64,000 bases of DNA from an uncultured Paracoccaceae bacterium (GCA_947500055.1 CANMQO010000003.1:186001-250000); one strand, 5' to 3'. Positions 33,703 to 42,959 are shown, numbered from the stretch's first letter. Made by a program: numbers and translations. Notes: a model not told the origin generated them from the sequence alone.

Positions 33703-35103
33703 TCAGGCCAGACTCGGCAGCCACAGCACAATCATCGGGAACGCCACAAGAAGTGCGATTGTGATCCCGTCGGCGATGAAGAACGGTGTCACCCCTTTGA
33801 ACACGTCCTGCACGCTCAGATCATCCCGGACCCCGGCCACGACAAAACAGTTCAGCCCAATCGGCGGCGTGATCAGACAGAACTCTGCCATCTTGACCAC
33901 CAGGATCCCGAACCAGATCGCGCACATCGGTCCTGACATGCCAAAGGTACTGTCGGCGGCGGATACGGCCTCCCCCCCGTTGAGCGCCATGACCGCCGGG
34001 TAGACCACCGGCAGGGTCAACAGCAACATGCCAATCGCATCCATGAACATCCCCAGCACCGCATAGGCCAGCAGGATGCACACAAGGATCAGCATTGGCG
34101 ACATTGTCAACGATGTGATCCAGTCGGCAAAGACCCCCGGCAGGTCCGCAAAACCCAGAAAGCGCACATAGATCAGCACACCCCAGATGATCGTAAAGAT
34201 CATCACGCTGAGCTTTGCCGTTTCCAGCAATGCATCGCGCAGCTGGGACCAGCGCATGCCCTGATAAAGCGCCATCAGGAACACCACAAACGCGCCAATG
34301 GCCCCGCCTTCGGTTGGCGTGCCCCAGGCATCGCCGCCGAACGGGTTATAGACAAACAGGATGATCGTCATGACGACAAAGACAATGGGCAGTGCAGGCG
34401 GCAGGGAAGCGAAGCGTTCCCGCCATGTGAACCCGGTCACCGGCGGCCCGAACCCTTTGATCGTGACCGCCATGCCAATGATCAAGAGCGCATAGATCAG
34501 CGCGGAAAAAGCCCCCGGGATGAATCCGGCCAAGAGCAACTTGCCCACATCCTGTTCCACGATGATCGCATAGATCACGAGGATCGCCGATGGCGGGATG
34601 AGGGAGGCCAGCGTACCCCCGGCTGCAACGACCCCGGCGGCGAACCGTTTGTCGTATCCGATCTTGAGCATTTCAGGGATTGCGATGCGTGCAAAGACGG
34701 CAGAGGTCGCGACAGACGCGCCGGACACGGCCGCAAATCCCGCCGTGGCAAATACCGTGGATACGGCCAGCCCGCCGGGCACCCAGGCCAGCCAGCGCTT
34801 TGCCGCTTCAAACAAGGCTTTGGTCAGCCCGGCATAATAGGCCAGATAACCGATCAGGATAAAGGTCGGGATCAGGCTGAGCGCCTGTGACGATATCTTT
34901 GAATGCGGCACCTGGCCGGCGGTCTTGACAGCGACAGACAAGGCCCACGCGAAATCCGCCGGATCGTAATCCTTCTTTTCCCAGAAAATCCAGATCAGGC
35001 CGACCAGTCCGGCCAGCCCGGCAGCAAAGGCCACCCGCATTCCGAAAACCACCAGAAACAGCATGCCGCCGGAGACGATCAATCCAATATCGGTCGGTTC
35101 CAT
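33703..35103 (-). CDS. dctM: TRAP transporter large permease subunit (DctM)
   Basis: A 466-residue inner-membrane protein with about 12 membrane segments. GLIVSGGMLFLVVFGMRVAFAAGLAGLVGL is the DctM start, and VSGASVATSAVFARIAIPEMLKIGYDKRFAAGVVAAGGTLASLIPPSAILVIYAI is the highly conserved substrate/Na+ region. The C-terminus has EFCLITPPIGLNCFVV. It works with the small permease and the binding protein encoded upstream. The end lies 3 bp from the convergent anti-sigma gene stop. Confidence 0.93.
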   Translation of the reverse strand: MEPTDIGLIVSGGMLFLVVFGMRVAFAAGLAGLVGLIWIFWEKKDYDPADFAWALSVAVKTAGQVPHSKISSQALSLIPTFILIGYLAYYAGLTKALFEAAKRWLAWVPGGLAVSTVFATAGFAAVSGASVATSAVFARIAIPEMLKIGYDKRFAAGVVAAGGTLASLIPPSAILVIYAIIVEQDVGKLLLAGFIPGAFSALIYALLIIGMAVTIKGFGPPVTGFTWRERFASLPPALPIVFVVMTIILFVYNPFGGDAWGTPTEGGAIGAFVVFLMALYQGMRWSQLRDALLETAKLSVMIFTIIWGVLIYVRFLGFADLPGVFADWITSLTMSPMLILVCILLAYAVLGMFMDAIGMLLLTLPVVYPAVMALNGGEAVSAADSTFGMSGPMCAIWFGILVVKMAEFCLITPPIGLNCFVVAGVRDDLSVQDVFKGVTPFFIADGITIALLVAFPMIVLWLPSLA

Positions 35104-35105
35104 GA

Positions 35106-35750
35106 TCAGCGCCCCTCGACTTTTTCATTGGCCGAGACATGTTCAGCCTCCATCGCGGCCTGTGTTGCGGCATCCACGACCAACGGGACGGCAACCGGGC
35201 GCGGCGCATTCTGCACAAAGGCCCGGATATAGGCCCAGAGTTGCAGGATCAGCCGCAGGCACAGCACCCCAAAGGCCACCGGCACAAGCAGTTTGGCGGG
35301 CCAGATTGGCAGGGCAATATCCATGGAACTGTCCCGGCTCCACATCGGGGAACCAAAATCAAAGCTGCGCTGGAAATGCGCCCAGCTGCCCCAGACAAGC
35401 AGCAGCATCAGGATCAGGATCGCCAGCGTCGTGATAATCTCAACCAGATAGAGCGCCCGACCTTTCAGGGCACCCACAACCATATCCATGCGGATATGGC
35501 CGCCTTCGCGCTGCGTGAAAGAAACGCCCATAAACGCGATCAGCGGCATGGCCTGTTCGATCCAGTCGACATAGCCCGGCAAGGGTTGATTGAAGAAATT
35601 GCGTCCGCTGACAGAGACAACCGCCAGCAGCATCAACCCGAATACCGCCAGACCGCTAAGCAGTGCCAGCTTCAGTTCAGCCCGTAACAGCAGATGATCT
35701 ATTTTGCTCAGACGGCTGTCATCCGACAGCACAAGCGATGCGCCCGCCAT
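35106..35750 (-). CDS. dctQ: TRAP transporter small permease subunit (DctQ)
   Basis: A 214-residue protein with four membrane segments (LALLSGLAVFGLMLLAVVSVSGRNFFNQPLPGYVDWIEQAMPLIAFMG, then VEIITTLAILILMLLLVWGSW and LVPVAFGVLCLRLILQL). SGRNFFNQPLPG and FTQREGGHIRMDM are typical DctQ signatures. The N-terminal and C-terminal extensions are longer than usual. It is followed 2 bp later by dctM. Confidence 0.9.
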   Translation of the reverse strand: MAGASLVLSDDSRLSKIDHLLLRAELKLALLSGLAVFGLMLLAVVSVSGRNFFNQPLPGYVDWIEQAMPLIAFMGVSFTQREGGHIRMDMVVGALKGRALYLVEIITTLAILILMLLLVWGSWAHFQRSFDFGSPMWSRDSSMDIALPIWPAKLLVPVAFGVLCLRLILQLWAYIRAFVQNAPRPVAVPLVVDAATQAAMEAEHVSANEKVEGR

Positions 35751-35785
35751 GCCAAAAGTCCTCTATTCATGCCAGAAAACAGTTT
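35111..35785 (-). other. Placeholder withdrawn: see the dctP-dctQ hairpin at 35785-35811
   Basis: The coordinates of this line are not meaningful; the hairpin between dctP and dctQ is described in the next entry. Confidence 0.01.
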
Positions 35786-35811
35786 GCGCGGCCCGTTACC
35801 CGGACCGCGCA
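35785..35811 (-). terminator. Intercistronic hairpin between dctP and dctQ
   Basis: TGCGCGG (35785-35791) pairs with CCGCGCA (35805-35811), and after one mismatch the stem continues with CCG/CGG. It lies directly after the binding-protein gene in the minus-strand operon, a usual position for an mRNA-stabilising or partial-termination hairpin that favours the binding protein over the permease. Confidence 0.6.
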
Positions 35812-35819
35812 GATTTGGC

Positions 35820-36833
35820 TTAGGATCCGCCTTCGGCGATCATGCCTGTGACAAGATCATAAAGTTCTTGCGCGGGCAGGCCTTTGGCCGTGTTATCGGC
35901 GATCCATGCGGCAGCGGCGGGTGCTGCGGCGGCCTCTTTGAACGCGGCGAGTTCGTCATCGCTGAACGAGACTTCTGTGATCCCGCGTTCCGCCAAAGCA
36001 GGACCCCACGCTGTCATCGTGTTAGAATTGTAGAATTCCACATAGTGGTCCAACGCTTCGTCCACGGAACCCAGCAGTGCGGCGCGGTGTTCATCGGATA
36101 ACCCGTCCAGCGCGTCGGTATTCACTACGACAGGGCAGTTCACCGTGCCGGGGTTCAGGTTTGTCGTCCACCATGTGGCGTTTTCAATCGTGCCGAATGA
36201 CATATGCGCATGGGGGGCAAAGGCCACGGCCTTGACCACACCGCTATCCATCGCCTGACGCACTTCGGTTGCGGACATGGATGTGGGCACGGCGCCAACG
36301 GTTTCCATCGCAGCGCCGATCCCACCCGTGGCGCGCACGCTGAGGCCCTCGAAATCGGCAAGGGTCGCCGGTGCATCGCCGACACCGGCAAGGTTATATT
36401 GCGGCAACGGCGAGGGCATCAGCAAGGTCGCGTTCCAGCGGGCCAGGTCCTCCTGGGTGGCGGGGTGCTGATAGACCGCCATGGAAATCTCGACCTCTTG
36501 TTCCAGCGATGACACCCCGAGGAATGGCAGTTCAAGAACGGTAATCGATGGGTTCTTATCGGCGTGATAACCGGCACAGAACTGCGCCATTTCAAACGCG
36601 CCGATGGAAATCCCGTCAAGGTTTTCGCGGTTATTGGACAGGCCGCCATAGCTGATATTGAGGGTGAATTCGCCACCTGTCTTGTCGGCGACCAGTTCGG
36701 CCAGTTTTTCAACATGTTCGGTAAAGGCACGGCGTTTGCCCCAGACAGAGACATTCCATTCCTCGGCCATCCCTTCGGTGGCAAAGGCAAGGGTCAATGT
36801 GGCAATTGCAGTGCGGCTGAGTAGCTTGCGCAT
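35820..36833 (-). CDS. dctP: TRAP transporter substrate-binding protein (DctP family)
   Basis: A 337-residue periplasmic protein with signal peptide MRKLLSRTAIATLTLAFATEGMA. VSVWGKRRAFTEHVEKLAELVADKTGGEF, LSVRATGGIGAAMETVGAVPTSMSATEVRQAMDSGVVKAVAF show the DctP fold with the conserved ligand Arg in the RATGG segment, which usually binds a carboxylate. GGGAGGAAGACC precedes the ATG. The substrate cannot be read from sequence: the two-component genes upstream point to a carboxylate, while the adjacent inositol cluster points to an inositol-derived compound. Confidence 0.9.
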   Translation of the reverse strand: MRKLLSRTAIATLTLAFATEGMAEEWNVSVWGKRRAFTEHVEKLAELVADKTGGEFTLNISYGGLSNNRENLDGISIGAFEMAQFCAGYHADKNPSITVLELPFLGVSSLEQEVEISMAVYQHPATQEDLARWNATLLMPSPLPQYNLAGVGDAPATLADFEGLSVRATGGIGAAMETVGAVPTSMSATEVRQAMDSGVVKAVAFAPHAHMSFGTIENATWWTTNLNPGTVNCPVVVNTDALDGLSDEHRAALLGSVDEALDHYVEFYNSNTMTAWGPALAERGITEVSFSDDELAAFKEAAAAPAAAAWIADNTAKGLPAQELYDLVTGMIAEGGS

Positions 36834-36936
36834 GGTCTTCCTCCCAAAAAATGCATGCAGATATGATGGGGTGTATCATTCAACGAAAACGGGCGGGTGT
36901 ATATGAGCAAAATCGCCGAGGTCGTGCGGGCTGCCC

Positions 36937-36950
36937 TGCGGATTTCCGCA
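36937..36950. promoter_or_regulatory. Candidate DctD-type operator upstream of dctP
   Basis: TGCGG-ATTT-CCGCA is a perfect dyad about 100 bp upstream of dctP. DctD/AauR-type regulators recognise inverted repeats of the form TNCGG-N4-CCGNA. I found no -24/-12 (GG-N10-GC) promoter between it and the gene. Confidence 0.5.
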
Positions 36951-37024
36951 AGCGTGTAGCACTCTCTTGCAACTTGCATACGGAACGCGCAGGGCAGCCA
37001 CTGACCCTGGGTGGGGGTGAAGCC

Positions 37025-37070
37025 CCCTCCCGTGGGGAGGGTCGGGGGCAGCCCGGCCTATCGGCCGGGC
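37025..37070. terminator. GC-rich hairpins after the dctBD transcript
   Basis: CCCTCCC (37025-37031) pairs with GGGAGGG (37035-37041), and GCCCGGCC-TATC-GGCCGGGC (37051-37070) is a perfect 8-bp hairpin. They lie just past the end of the minus-strand dctD-like gene and before the dctP promoter region. No T-run is seen. Confidence 0.5.
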
Positions 37071-37090
37071 GGAAGTGCGGCTATGAAACC

Positions 37091-38431
37091 CTACAACAAT
37101 GTGTCCTTTTCCAGCCCCAGCTTGACGATCTTTTCATTCAGGGTCCGGCGTCCGATGCCCAGCGCAGTGGCGGCGTCTTCCATACGGCCCTCATGCGCCT
37201 TAATGGCCTTGCCGATCATCGCGCGTTCGAATGCGGCGACTGCCTCGCGCAACGTTGTCGGCATCACCTCTGCCGGGCGGTCACCGGCCACCGCCTCGGC
37301 CACGCTGCCACCGCCGCGCCGAGCCGCCAGAATCCGCCGCTCGGCGACATTGCGCAGCTCGCGCACATTGCCCGGCCAGTCATGGGCCAGCAACACCGCC
37401 ATGTCATCCGGTTCGATAACGGGTGGCGGAACTTCGTAAACCCGCCCGAATTTTTCCAGAAAATGCGCCATCAGGATTTTCAGATCATCCTGCCGCTGGC
37501 GCAGGGCCGGCAGGGTCAGCACAACCGTGTTGATCCGAAACAGCAGGTCGGACCGCAACCGCCCATCGGCAATTGCCGTCTGCACATCCTGATTGGTGGC
37601 GCTGATGACCCGCAAGCGCACCGGCACCGGTGTTGTCGCACCCACGGGCAGCACCTTTTTGTCCTCAATCACCCGCAGCAATTTGGCCTGAACCGGCAGG
37701 GGGCAGGCGCATAACTCATCCAGAAATAACGTCCCGCCAGAGGTCGCCTGTAACAGCCCGCCAGCGCCACTTTCGGTTCCGAACATCTCTGCCGCGAAGG
37801 TATCAGGTGACAATCCGGCACAGTTCAGCGCCAGAAATGGGCGGTCAGGCTTGCCGCCCAGATCATGCAGGGCGCGGGCGACCAGTTCCTTGCCTGTGCC
37901 CGTCTCACCAAGGATCATCACCGGGGCCGTGGTGGGGGCGATGTCGATAATCTCTTGCCGCAGATCGCGGATATCAGGCGTTTGGCCCAGCAGAATGCGA
38001 TCAAGCCCGGAAAGGGCCAGCAACCTTTCCTGCAAACGGGCATTGCTGCGCTGCATCCGGCTGCGTTCAGCCGCATTGCGCAGGATGGTGAGCAACCGTC
38101 GCGGTTCATAGGGTTTTTCAACAAAGCTGTAGGCGCCGCCCTGAATCGCCTCCACCGCCATGGGGATGTCACCATGGGCAGAGATCAGGACCAGCGGCGG
38201 GGCGGTCGCGCTGTCCAGACTGGCCAGCAATTCCATACCGGACATGCCCGGCATGCGTACATCCGACAGGATCACATCGGGCATGGATTTGCCCAACTGG
38301 CCCGCCACCTCGCTGGCGCGCGACAAGGCCTGCACATCCCAATCGGCGGCCTGCAACAGATCAATCAGCGATTTGCGCATGCCCTTGTCATCATCGACGA
38401 CCAGAATACTGAATTGATGTGTCTCGGTCAT
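37091..38431 (-). CDS. DctD-like response regulator lacking the GAFTGA motif
   Basis: A 446-residue NtrC-family protein. The receiver domain has DDD (13-15), phospho-acceptor Asp57 in LSDVRMPGMSG and Lys106 in VEKPY. The AAA+ domain has Walker A GETGTGKE (175-182) and Walker B GGTLFLDEL. Between them, where sigma54 activators carry GAFTGA, the sequence is GTESGAGGLLQATSGG, so the L1 loop is shortened and the motif is missing. A Fis-type HTH ends the protein (MEDAATALGIGRRTLNEKIVKLGL). It may activate a sigma70-type promoter, as Rhodobacter capsulatus NtrC does. The start overlaps the dctB-like stop (ATGA), with GGAGG before it. Confidence 0.88.
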   Translation of the reverse strand: MTETHQFSILVVDDDKGMRKSLIDLLQAADWDVQALSRASEVAGQLGKSMPDVILSDVRMPGMSGMELLASLDSATAPPLVLISAHGDIPMAVEAIQGGAYSFVEKPYEPRRLLTILRNAAERSRMQRSNARLQERLLALSGLDRILLGQTPDIRDLRQEIIDIAPTTAPVMILGETGTGKELVARALHDLGGKPDRPFLALNCAGLSPDTFAAEMFGTESGAGGLLQATSGGTLFLDELCACPLPVQAKLLRVIEDKKVLPVGATTPVPVRLRVISATNQDVQTAIADGRLRSDLLFRINTVVLTLPALRQRQDDLKILMAHFLEKFGRVYEVPPPVIEPDDMAVLLAHDWPGNVRELRNVAERRILAARRGGGSVAEAVAGDRPAEVMPTTLREAVAAFERAMIGKAIKAHEGRMEDAATALGIGRRTLNEKIVKLGLEKDTLL

Positions 38432-40176
38432 TCGGCTGCCTCCTGAAGGGCTGCCAATGATGGAAAGCTGACCCTGAAAATTGCCCCGCCATCCGGCCGG
38501 TTATCCGCCGTCATCACCCCGCCCAGATCACTGACGATACTGGCAGAGATCGCAAGTCCCAGCCCCATGCCCTGCCCGCTTTCGCGGGTTGTCACGAAAG
38601 GTTCCTGCAATTCGGCCAATGTCGCCTGCCCCAGCCCGTGCCCGTTATCAGCACACGCCACCCAGACATCCGCATCCGACTGACCAAGGGTAATCGTGAC
38701 AGTTGGATCGGTGGTGCCTTCCACGGCATCGGCGGCATTGCGCAGGATATTGGTCAGTACCTGTTCAAGATGCAGCCGGATGCCCCGCATCATGATCGGG
38801 TCACGCCCGGCCTGCAGGTCACAGGTAATGCCAATGGCGTCAAAGTTCGGCTGCACAAGGGTTAGCGCAGTTTGCACGGCATCGCGCAAGTCAAGTTCCA
38901 CAAAAGGTTCCGGTGCGGATCGGGCAAAGAATTTCAGCTGCCGGGTGATCCCCTCCATCCGGTCAACCAGACTGCTGACATCCTGGGTGAGCGTCGGGTT
39001 CGGCTTTGCTGTCATCTCTGCGGCGGTGAGGTGGTTACGCATGGCGGCAATGGGCTGGCCCAGTTCATGGGTGACAGAGGCGGCAAGCTGGCCAAGTGCG
39101 GCCAAACGGCTCGCGCGCTCCAACTCGTTCTGGGTGCGTTGCAAGCGGCGTTCTGCGCGGCGCCTGTCCTCTATCTCAACCGCCAGCCGGGCATTGGCCT
39201 GCCGCAGCTGCGCCTCTTCCTTTTCTGATCTGGCAAGGGCCGCGCTGACCCGCCGCGCCCGCTGCACCTGAAACAGGATCAGCGCCAGCCCGGCGATGAA
39301 CCCGACCAAGGCGGTCACCAGCCAGCTTTGCGCGACGGCACGGTCATCGCTGGTGAAGTAATGCAGCGCCCAACCCTGGGGCAGTTCATTACTGATCAGA
39401 TGCAGCAGTTCGGCCCCGCCGATGCGGGCCCGCTGGTCATCATACGGCGTCCAATCCAGCAGAGTCAGATCCTGCCCCGGGAATTGGCGGGCGTCGATGA
39501 TCCGGTTGCGTTGCGCATCCGTCAGCGCGGTCAAGGTCCGATACCGCCATGCCTGATCAGAGGCGAGCAGGACAACACCATCCCGATTGGCCAGCAAAAC
39601 CTGTTCGCCGGAGCTGCGCCAACTTTCCTCCAATGTCGAAAAATCGATCTTGATGGCGATGACCCCGATTGTGTCGCCAGCAGCGTCGCGCACCGGATCG
39701 GCGATGAAATAGCCGGGCTGCCCGGTCGTGGCACCAATGGCGTAGAACCGGCCCTGCCCGCCCCGCAATGCATCGCTGAAATAGGGTCGAAAGGCGTAAT
39801 TCTGGCCAACAAAGCTGCCCGGTGCGGCGTGGTTCGAGGCCGCGATGGTCTGCCCTGCCACATCCATCAGATAAATCGCATCCAACCCCGCCCGGTCAGC
39901 AAACGCCGCGAGCCGTGCGTTCAATGCCGCCGTCCCTGCCCCGCCGGCCGTGTCTATGACAAAAGGGTCGCGCGCCAGCACATAAGGCAGATGCGCGAAC
40001 CGTTCGAATTCCGCCGCGACCGAGCTTTGATAAAGCGACAGCCGCCCTTCGGCCTTGGACAATTCTTCGGACTGGAAATAGCCATAGGCGCCTTTGAAAA
40101 CACCAAAAGCGATCAGCACGGTGACGAGCAAAGGCAGGATATAGGACAAAAGGCGCATCAGGATTGATTGCCGCAA
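38428..40176 (-). CDS. DctB-like sensor histidine kinase
   Basis: A 582-residue membrane kinase: membrane segment LLSYILPLLVTVLIAFGVFKG, a periplasmic sensor domain of about 250 residues (dCache-like, with IYLMDVAGQTIAASNHAAPGSFVGQNYAFRPYF), a second segment LVTALVGFIAGLALILFQ, a coiled-coil region, then LGQLAASVTHELGQPIAAMRNHL with the phospho-acceptor His, and N/G1/G2 boxes (NILRNAADAV, VACADNGHGL, GQGMGLGLAISASIV). The start is TTG at 40176 or ATG at 40158. The gap to the upstream iolG gene is only 20 bp, so it may be cotranscribed with the inositol operon. Confidence 0.9.
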   Translation of the reverse strand: MRQSILMRLLSYILPLLVTVLIAFGVFKGAYGYFQSEELSKAEGRLSLYQSSVAAEFERFAHLPYVLARDPFVIDTAGGAGTAALNARLAAFADRAGLDAIYLMDVAGQTIAASNHAAPGSFVGQNYAFRPYFSDALRGGQGRFYAIGATTGQPGYFIADPVRDAAGDTIGVIAIKIDFSTLEESWRSSGEQVLLANRDGVVLLASDQAWRYRTLTALTDAQRNRIIDARQFPGQDLTLLDWTPYDDQRARIGGAELLHLISNELPQGWALHYFTSDDRAVAQSWLVTALVGFIAGLALILFQVQRARRVSAALARSEKEEAQLRQANARLAVEIEDRRRAERRLQRTQNELERASRLAALGQLAASVTHELGQPIAAMRNHLTAAEMTAKPNPTLTQDVSSLVDRMEGITRQLKFFARSAPEPFVELDLRDAVQTALTLVQPNFDAIGITCDLQAGRDPIMMRGIRLHLEQVLTNILRNAADAVEGTTDPTVTITLGQSDADVWVACADNGHGLGQATLAELQEPFVTTRESGQGMGLGLAISASIVSDLGGVMTADNRPDGGAIFRVSFPSLAALQEAAE

Positions 40177-40196
40177 TCCGTCTGCATGGCAAGTGT

Positions 40197-41186
40197 CTAC
40201 AGCTTTTTGAGCAACCCATCCTGCGCCGACTGCGTGGCCGCATCCGCCAGGATTTGTGCCTTCAGCCCGTCGTGACCGCTGGGTGTCATCTGGCCACCCG
40301 TGGCGATCACATCCACGAAATGTTCCATCTCTGCCCGGTAGGCAGCGGCGTAGCGTTCGAGGAAAAACGGCTCTGTCGCGGCACGTCGGAAACCGGCGTC
40401 ATTGGCCAGCTCAACCGTATTTTGCAGCTGGTTTTCGGCGCGTAGCAGACCCTTTTGCCCATGCACCTCAATCCGTTGGTCATAGCCATAGGTGGCGCGG
40501 CGGGAATTGGAAATCTGGCAAAGCTTGCCGCTTGCGGTCTTCAACGTGACTGTGGCGGTATCGAAATCGCCTGCCTTACCAATTGCGGGGTCCACAAGAC
40601 ACGATCCGGCGGCGTGTAGTTCAACCGGGTCCTCGCCCAGAAGGAACCGCGCCATGTCCAGATCGTGGATCATCATGTCCCGGAAAATCCCGCCAGAGGT
40701 TTTGATATAGCCCAAGGGCGGCGGGGACGGGTCGCGCGACAGGATCGTGACCAGTTCGACATTGCCAATGACCCCATCCGCAATCTGGCGCTGCAAATGG
40801 GCAAAGCTGGGGTCGAACCGCCGGTTGAAGGCCGTCATGAAGGGCACGCCCGCCTTGTCCACAGCCGCCAGACATTCCCTGATCCGGTCCACGGACAGAT
40901 CAACAGGCTTTTCGCAAAAGATCGCTTTGCCATTAGCAGCGGCCTGATGGATCAGATCGTAATGGGTGGTTGTGGGGGTGCCGATAACAACCGCGTCGAT
41001 GTCAGGATCATGCAGTAAGTCGTCGCTGGTCATGACCCTTGCATTCAAGGTCAGCGCCAGCGCCTCTGCCGCCGCTGGCATGGCGTCGGAAACGGCGGCG
41101 GCACGTGCCGTCGTCATCCCCCGCAATGTCGCGCCATGCACCTGCCCGATCCGGCCACAGCCCAGAAGTCCGATATTCAGCATCAT
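40197..41186 (-). CDS. iolG: Inositol 2-dehydrogenase (Gfo/Idh/MocA family)
   Basis: A 329-residue NAD-dependent oxidoreductase: GLLGCGRIGQVHGATL Rossmann motif, CEKPVDLSVDRIRECL with the catalytic Lys of the EKP motif, MTAFNRRFDPSF, and GGIFRDMMIHDLDMARFLLGEDP with the DxxxH dyad. It matches IolG, which oxidises myo-inositol to 2-keto-myo-inositol. It is the last of five minus-strand iol genes, 1 bp after the aldolase gene. Confidence 0.9.
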   Translation of the reverse strand: MMLNIGLLGCGRIGQVHGATLRGMTTARAAAVSDAMPAAAEALALTLNARVMTSDDLLHDPDIDAVVIGTPTTTHYDLIHQAAANGKAIFCEKPVDLSVDRIRECLAAVDKAGVPFMTAFNRRFDPSFAHLQRQIADGVIGNVELVTILSRDPSPPPLGYIKTSGGIFRDMMIHDLDMARFLLGEDPVELHAAGSCLVDPAIGKAGDFDTATVTLKTASGKLCQISNSRRATYGYDQRIEVHGQKGLLRAENQLQNTVELANDAGFRRAATEPFFLERYAAAYRAEMEHFVDVIATGGQMTPSGHDGLKAQILADAATQSAQDGLLKKL

Positions 41187-41187
41187 G

Positions 41188-42015
41188 TCAGCCTTTCAAC
41201 GCTGCCAGAACCTGCCGGGCCGCGGCCACGGTGGGTTCATGGGTTTCTTTGAGGATGGTCACCCGGTCGAACCGGTCCGGGTCGGCATTCACCGCCGCGC
41301 GCATGGCCGCCCCAAAGGCCATGCGTAGTTCAGTTCCGATGTTGAACTTGCAGATATTGGTCGTCCGGGCGAGGCGCTGGCGCTGCTCGACCGGCACGCC
41401 GGAGCCGCCATGGATCACCAGCGGCACACCGGTCAGGGCCTGAATGGCGGCGATCCGGGCCTCATCCAACCCACCTTCCTTGTCCTGTTGCAGATGGACG
41501 TTCCCGACCGAGATCGCCATGGCGTCGACGCCAGTCTCCGCCGCGAATTGTGCCGCTTCAGTAGGGTCCGTGCCTGCTGAACTTTCGCCATCTGCATAAC
41601 CGACAAACCCGATCTCGCCCTCGCAGGAAATCCCGGCGGCATGCGCCATATCGGCAATAGCTTTGGTTTCGGCGATGTTATCGGCCAATGACTTGCGCGA
41701 CCCGTCGAACATCAGGGAGGTGAAGCCGCTATCCAGTGCTTCCTTGCATTCCTCAAACGTATAGCCGTGGTCAAGATGTGCCACCACCGGCACGCTGGCC
41801 GCTTCGGCCAGATGCCGGAACATCTGTCCCAGAACGGGCAGCGGCGTATGCGCACGGCAGGACGGCCCTGCTTGCAGGATGACGGGGCAGTTTTCCGCCT
41901 CTGCCGCGGCTACGAAAGCGCGCATATCTTCCCAGCCGAGGGTGACAAGCCCGCCCACGGCATGACCCTGTTTCAGGGCCGGTTGCAGGACATCCGCAAG
42001 TGTAACAAGTGGCAT
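41188..42015 (-). CDS. iolJ: Class II aldolase of inositol catabolism (IolJ-like)
   Basis: A 275-residue zinc-dependent class II fructose-bisphosphate aldolase-type protein. VPVVAHLDHGYTFEECKEALDSGFTSLMFDGS contains the zinc/catalytic residues (HLDHG, D in MFDGS), CEGEIGFVG follows, and VIHGGSGVPVEQ and NIGTELRMAF are the phosphate-binding ends. In this context it should cleave 2-deoxy-5-keto-gluconate-6-phosphate. ATG 42015 with GGAGAAA is preferred to the track start at 42063. Confidence 0.82.
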   Translation of the reverse strand: MPLVTLADVLQPALKQGHAVGGLVTLGWEDMRAFVAAAEAENCPVILQAGPSCRAHTPLPVLGQMFRHLAEAASVPVVAHLDHGYTFEECKEALDSGFTSLMFDGSRKSLADNIAETKAIADMAHAAGISCEGEIGFVGYADGESSAGTDPTEAAQFAAETGVDAMAISVGNVHLQQDKEGGLDEARIAAIQALTGVPLVIHGGSGVPVEQRQRLARTTNICKFNIGTELRMAFGAAMRAAVNADPDRFDRVTILKETHEPTVAAARQVLAALKG

Positions 42016-42104
42016 GGCTATTTCTCCGTCGCGCGCGCCCCGGATCTGATCCGGGGCCTCCATCTGTGGTGTCCAAGAGGTCCCGGGTCAGGCCCGGGAC
42101 GGGG

Positions 42105-42947
42105 TCACTTGAACTTGGCGATCATATCCTTGATCCCCGGAATCGTTTCGACCTGATAGGCATGGCTGGGCTGGAAATACTGGATCAGTGACCGCTGCGA
42201 GAGCCCACCAAGGATGGTGAAGTAATACATCTGGTAGCCGGGCAGCACGGCGCAGGGGTGATAACCGCTATCGAGGCAAATCGTGGAGCCATCGACGATG
42301 TGATAGGCGTCGCCCGCCTTGCCATCCTCGCGTTGCAGCATCTGCACGCCTGAGCCATGGTTCGGTTTGAACCGGAAATTATAGGTCTCATCATGGCGCG
42401 TTTCGTCAGGCAGACGGTCCGTGTCGTGTTTGTGGCTTGGGAAACCTGACCAGCCGCCTTCGCCCACGGTGAAAAGCTCAGACACCAGCAACCGGCCAAC
42501 CTTGTCATGATATTTGGTGCCAAGGATATGTTTGATCTTGCGGTGGGTTTTCGTGTCGTCGGACCCGTATTGCACGAGGTCAAGTTCGTCAGACCGCACT
42601 GCAAACGCGTCCAGCACCTTGTCATAGCGTGCGCCGCAGACAAACACCTCTGCCTCATCGGATTGGCAGACCATCGTTGCCTTGGCCGCCGTGGGGACAT
42701 AGACACCTTCGGGTTCGCCATCCCAGACATCTTCGACCCGCTGACCCAGCGCATCGGCCTTGAACCCTTCGACATCGATATCAACCGTACCGGTGGCGGG
42801 CACAATGCAGGTTTCATACCCCGGCACCGCATATTCGAATGCCTCGCCCTTTTTCAGCTTCACGATGTTGAAATAGTTCAGCGGCACGGTGGGATCATCC
42901 ACATCCACGATGGGTTTGTTCTGATTGTCGAACGGGGGGATATGCAT
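42105..42947 (-). CDS. iolB: 5-deoxy-glucuronate isomerase
   Basis: A 280-residue double-cupin protein. VRRLLVSELFTVGEGGWSGFPSHKHDTDRLPDETRHDETYNFRF-type segment (GGWSGFPSHKHD, then HDETYNFRF) holds the IolB metal ligands, and YHPCAVLPGYQMYYF is the C-terminal signature. It isomerises 5-deoxy-glucuronate to 2-deoxy-5-keto-gluconate. It lies between the kinase and the aldolase, as in other Rhodobacteraceae clusters. GGAGAAC precedes the ATG. Confidence 0.94.
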   Translation of the reverse strand: MHIPPFDNQNKPIVDVDDPTVPLNYFNIVKLKKGEAFEYAVPGYETCIVPATGTVDIDVEGFKADALGQRVEDVWDGEPEGVYVPTAAKATMVCQSDEAEVFVCGARYDKVLDAFAVRSDELDLVQYGSDDTKTHRKIKHILGTKYHDKVGRLLVSELFTVGEGGWSGFPSHKHDTDRLPDETRHDETYNFRFKPNHGSGVQMLQREDGKAGDAYHIVDGSTICLDSGYHPCAVLPGYQMYYFTILGGLSQRSLIQYFQPSHAYQVETIPGIKDMIAKFK

Positions 42948-42959
42948 GTGGGTTCTCCT

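Noticed and set aside
35751-35819. A wrongly oriented duplicate entry for the dctP-dctQ hairpin in the feature list
   Set aside because: The line marked as withdrawn (confidence 0.01) has invalid coordinates and should be ignored; the correct hairpin is 35785-35811.
36834-36936. A sigma54 promoter for dctP
   Set aside because: No GG-N10-GC pair in a TGGCAC/TTGCA-like context was found on the minus strand.
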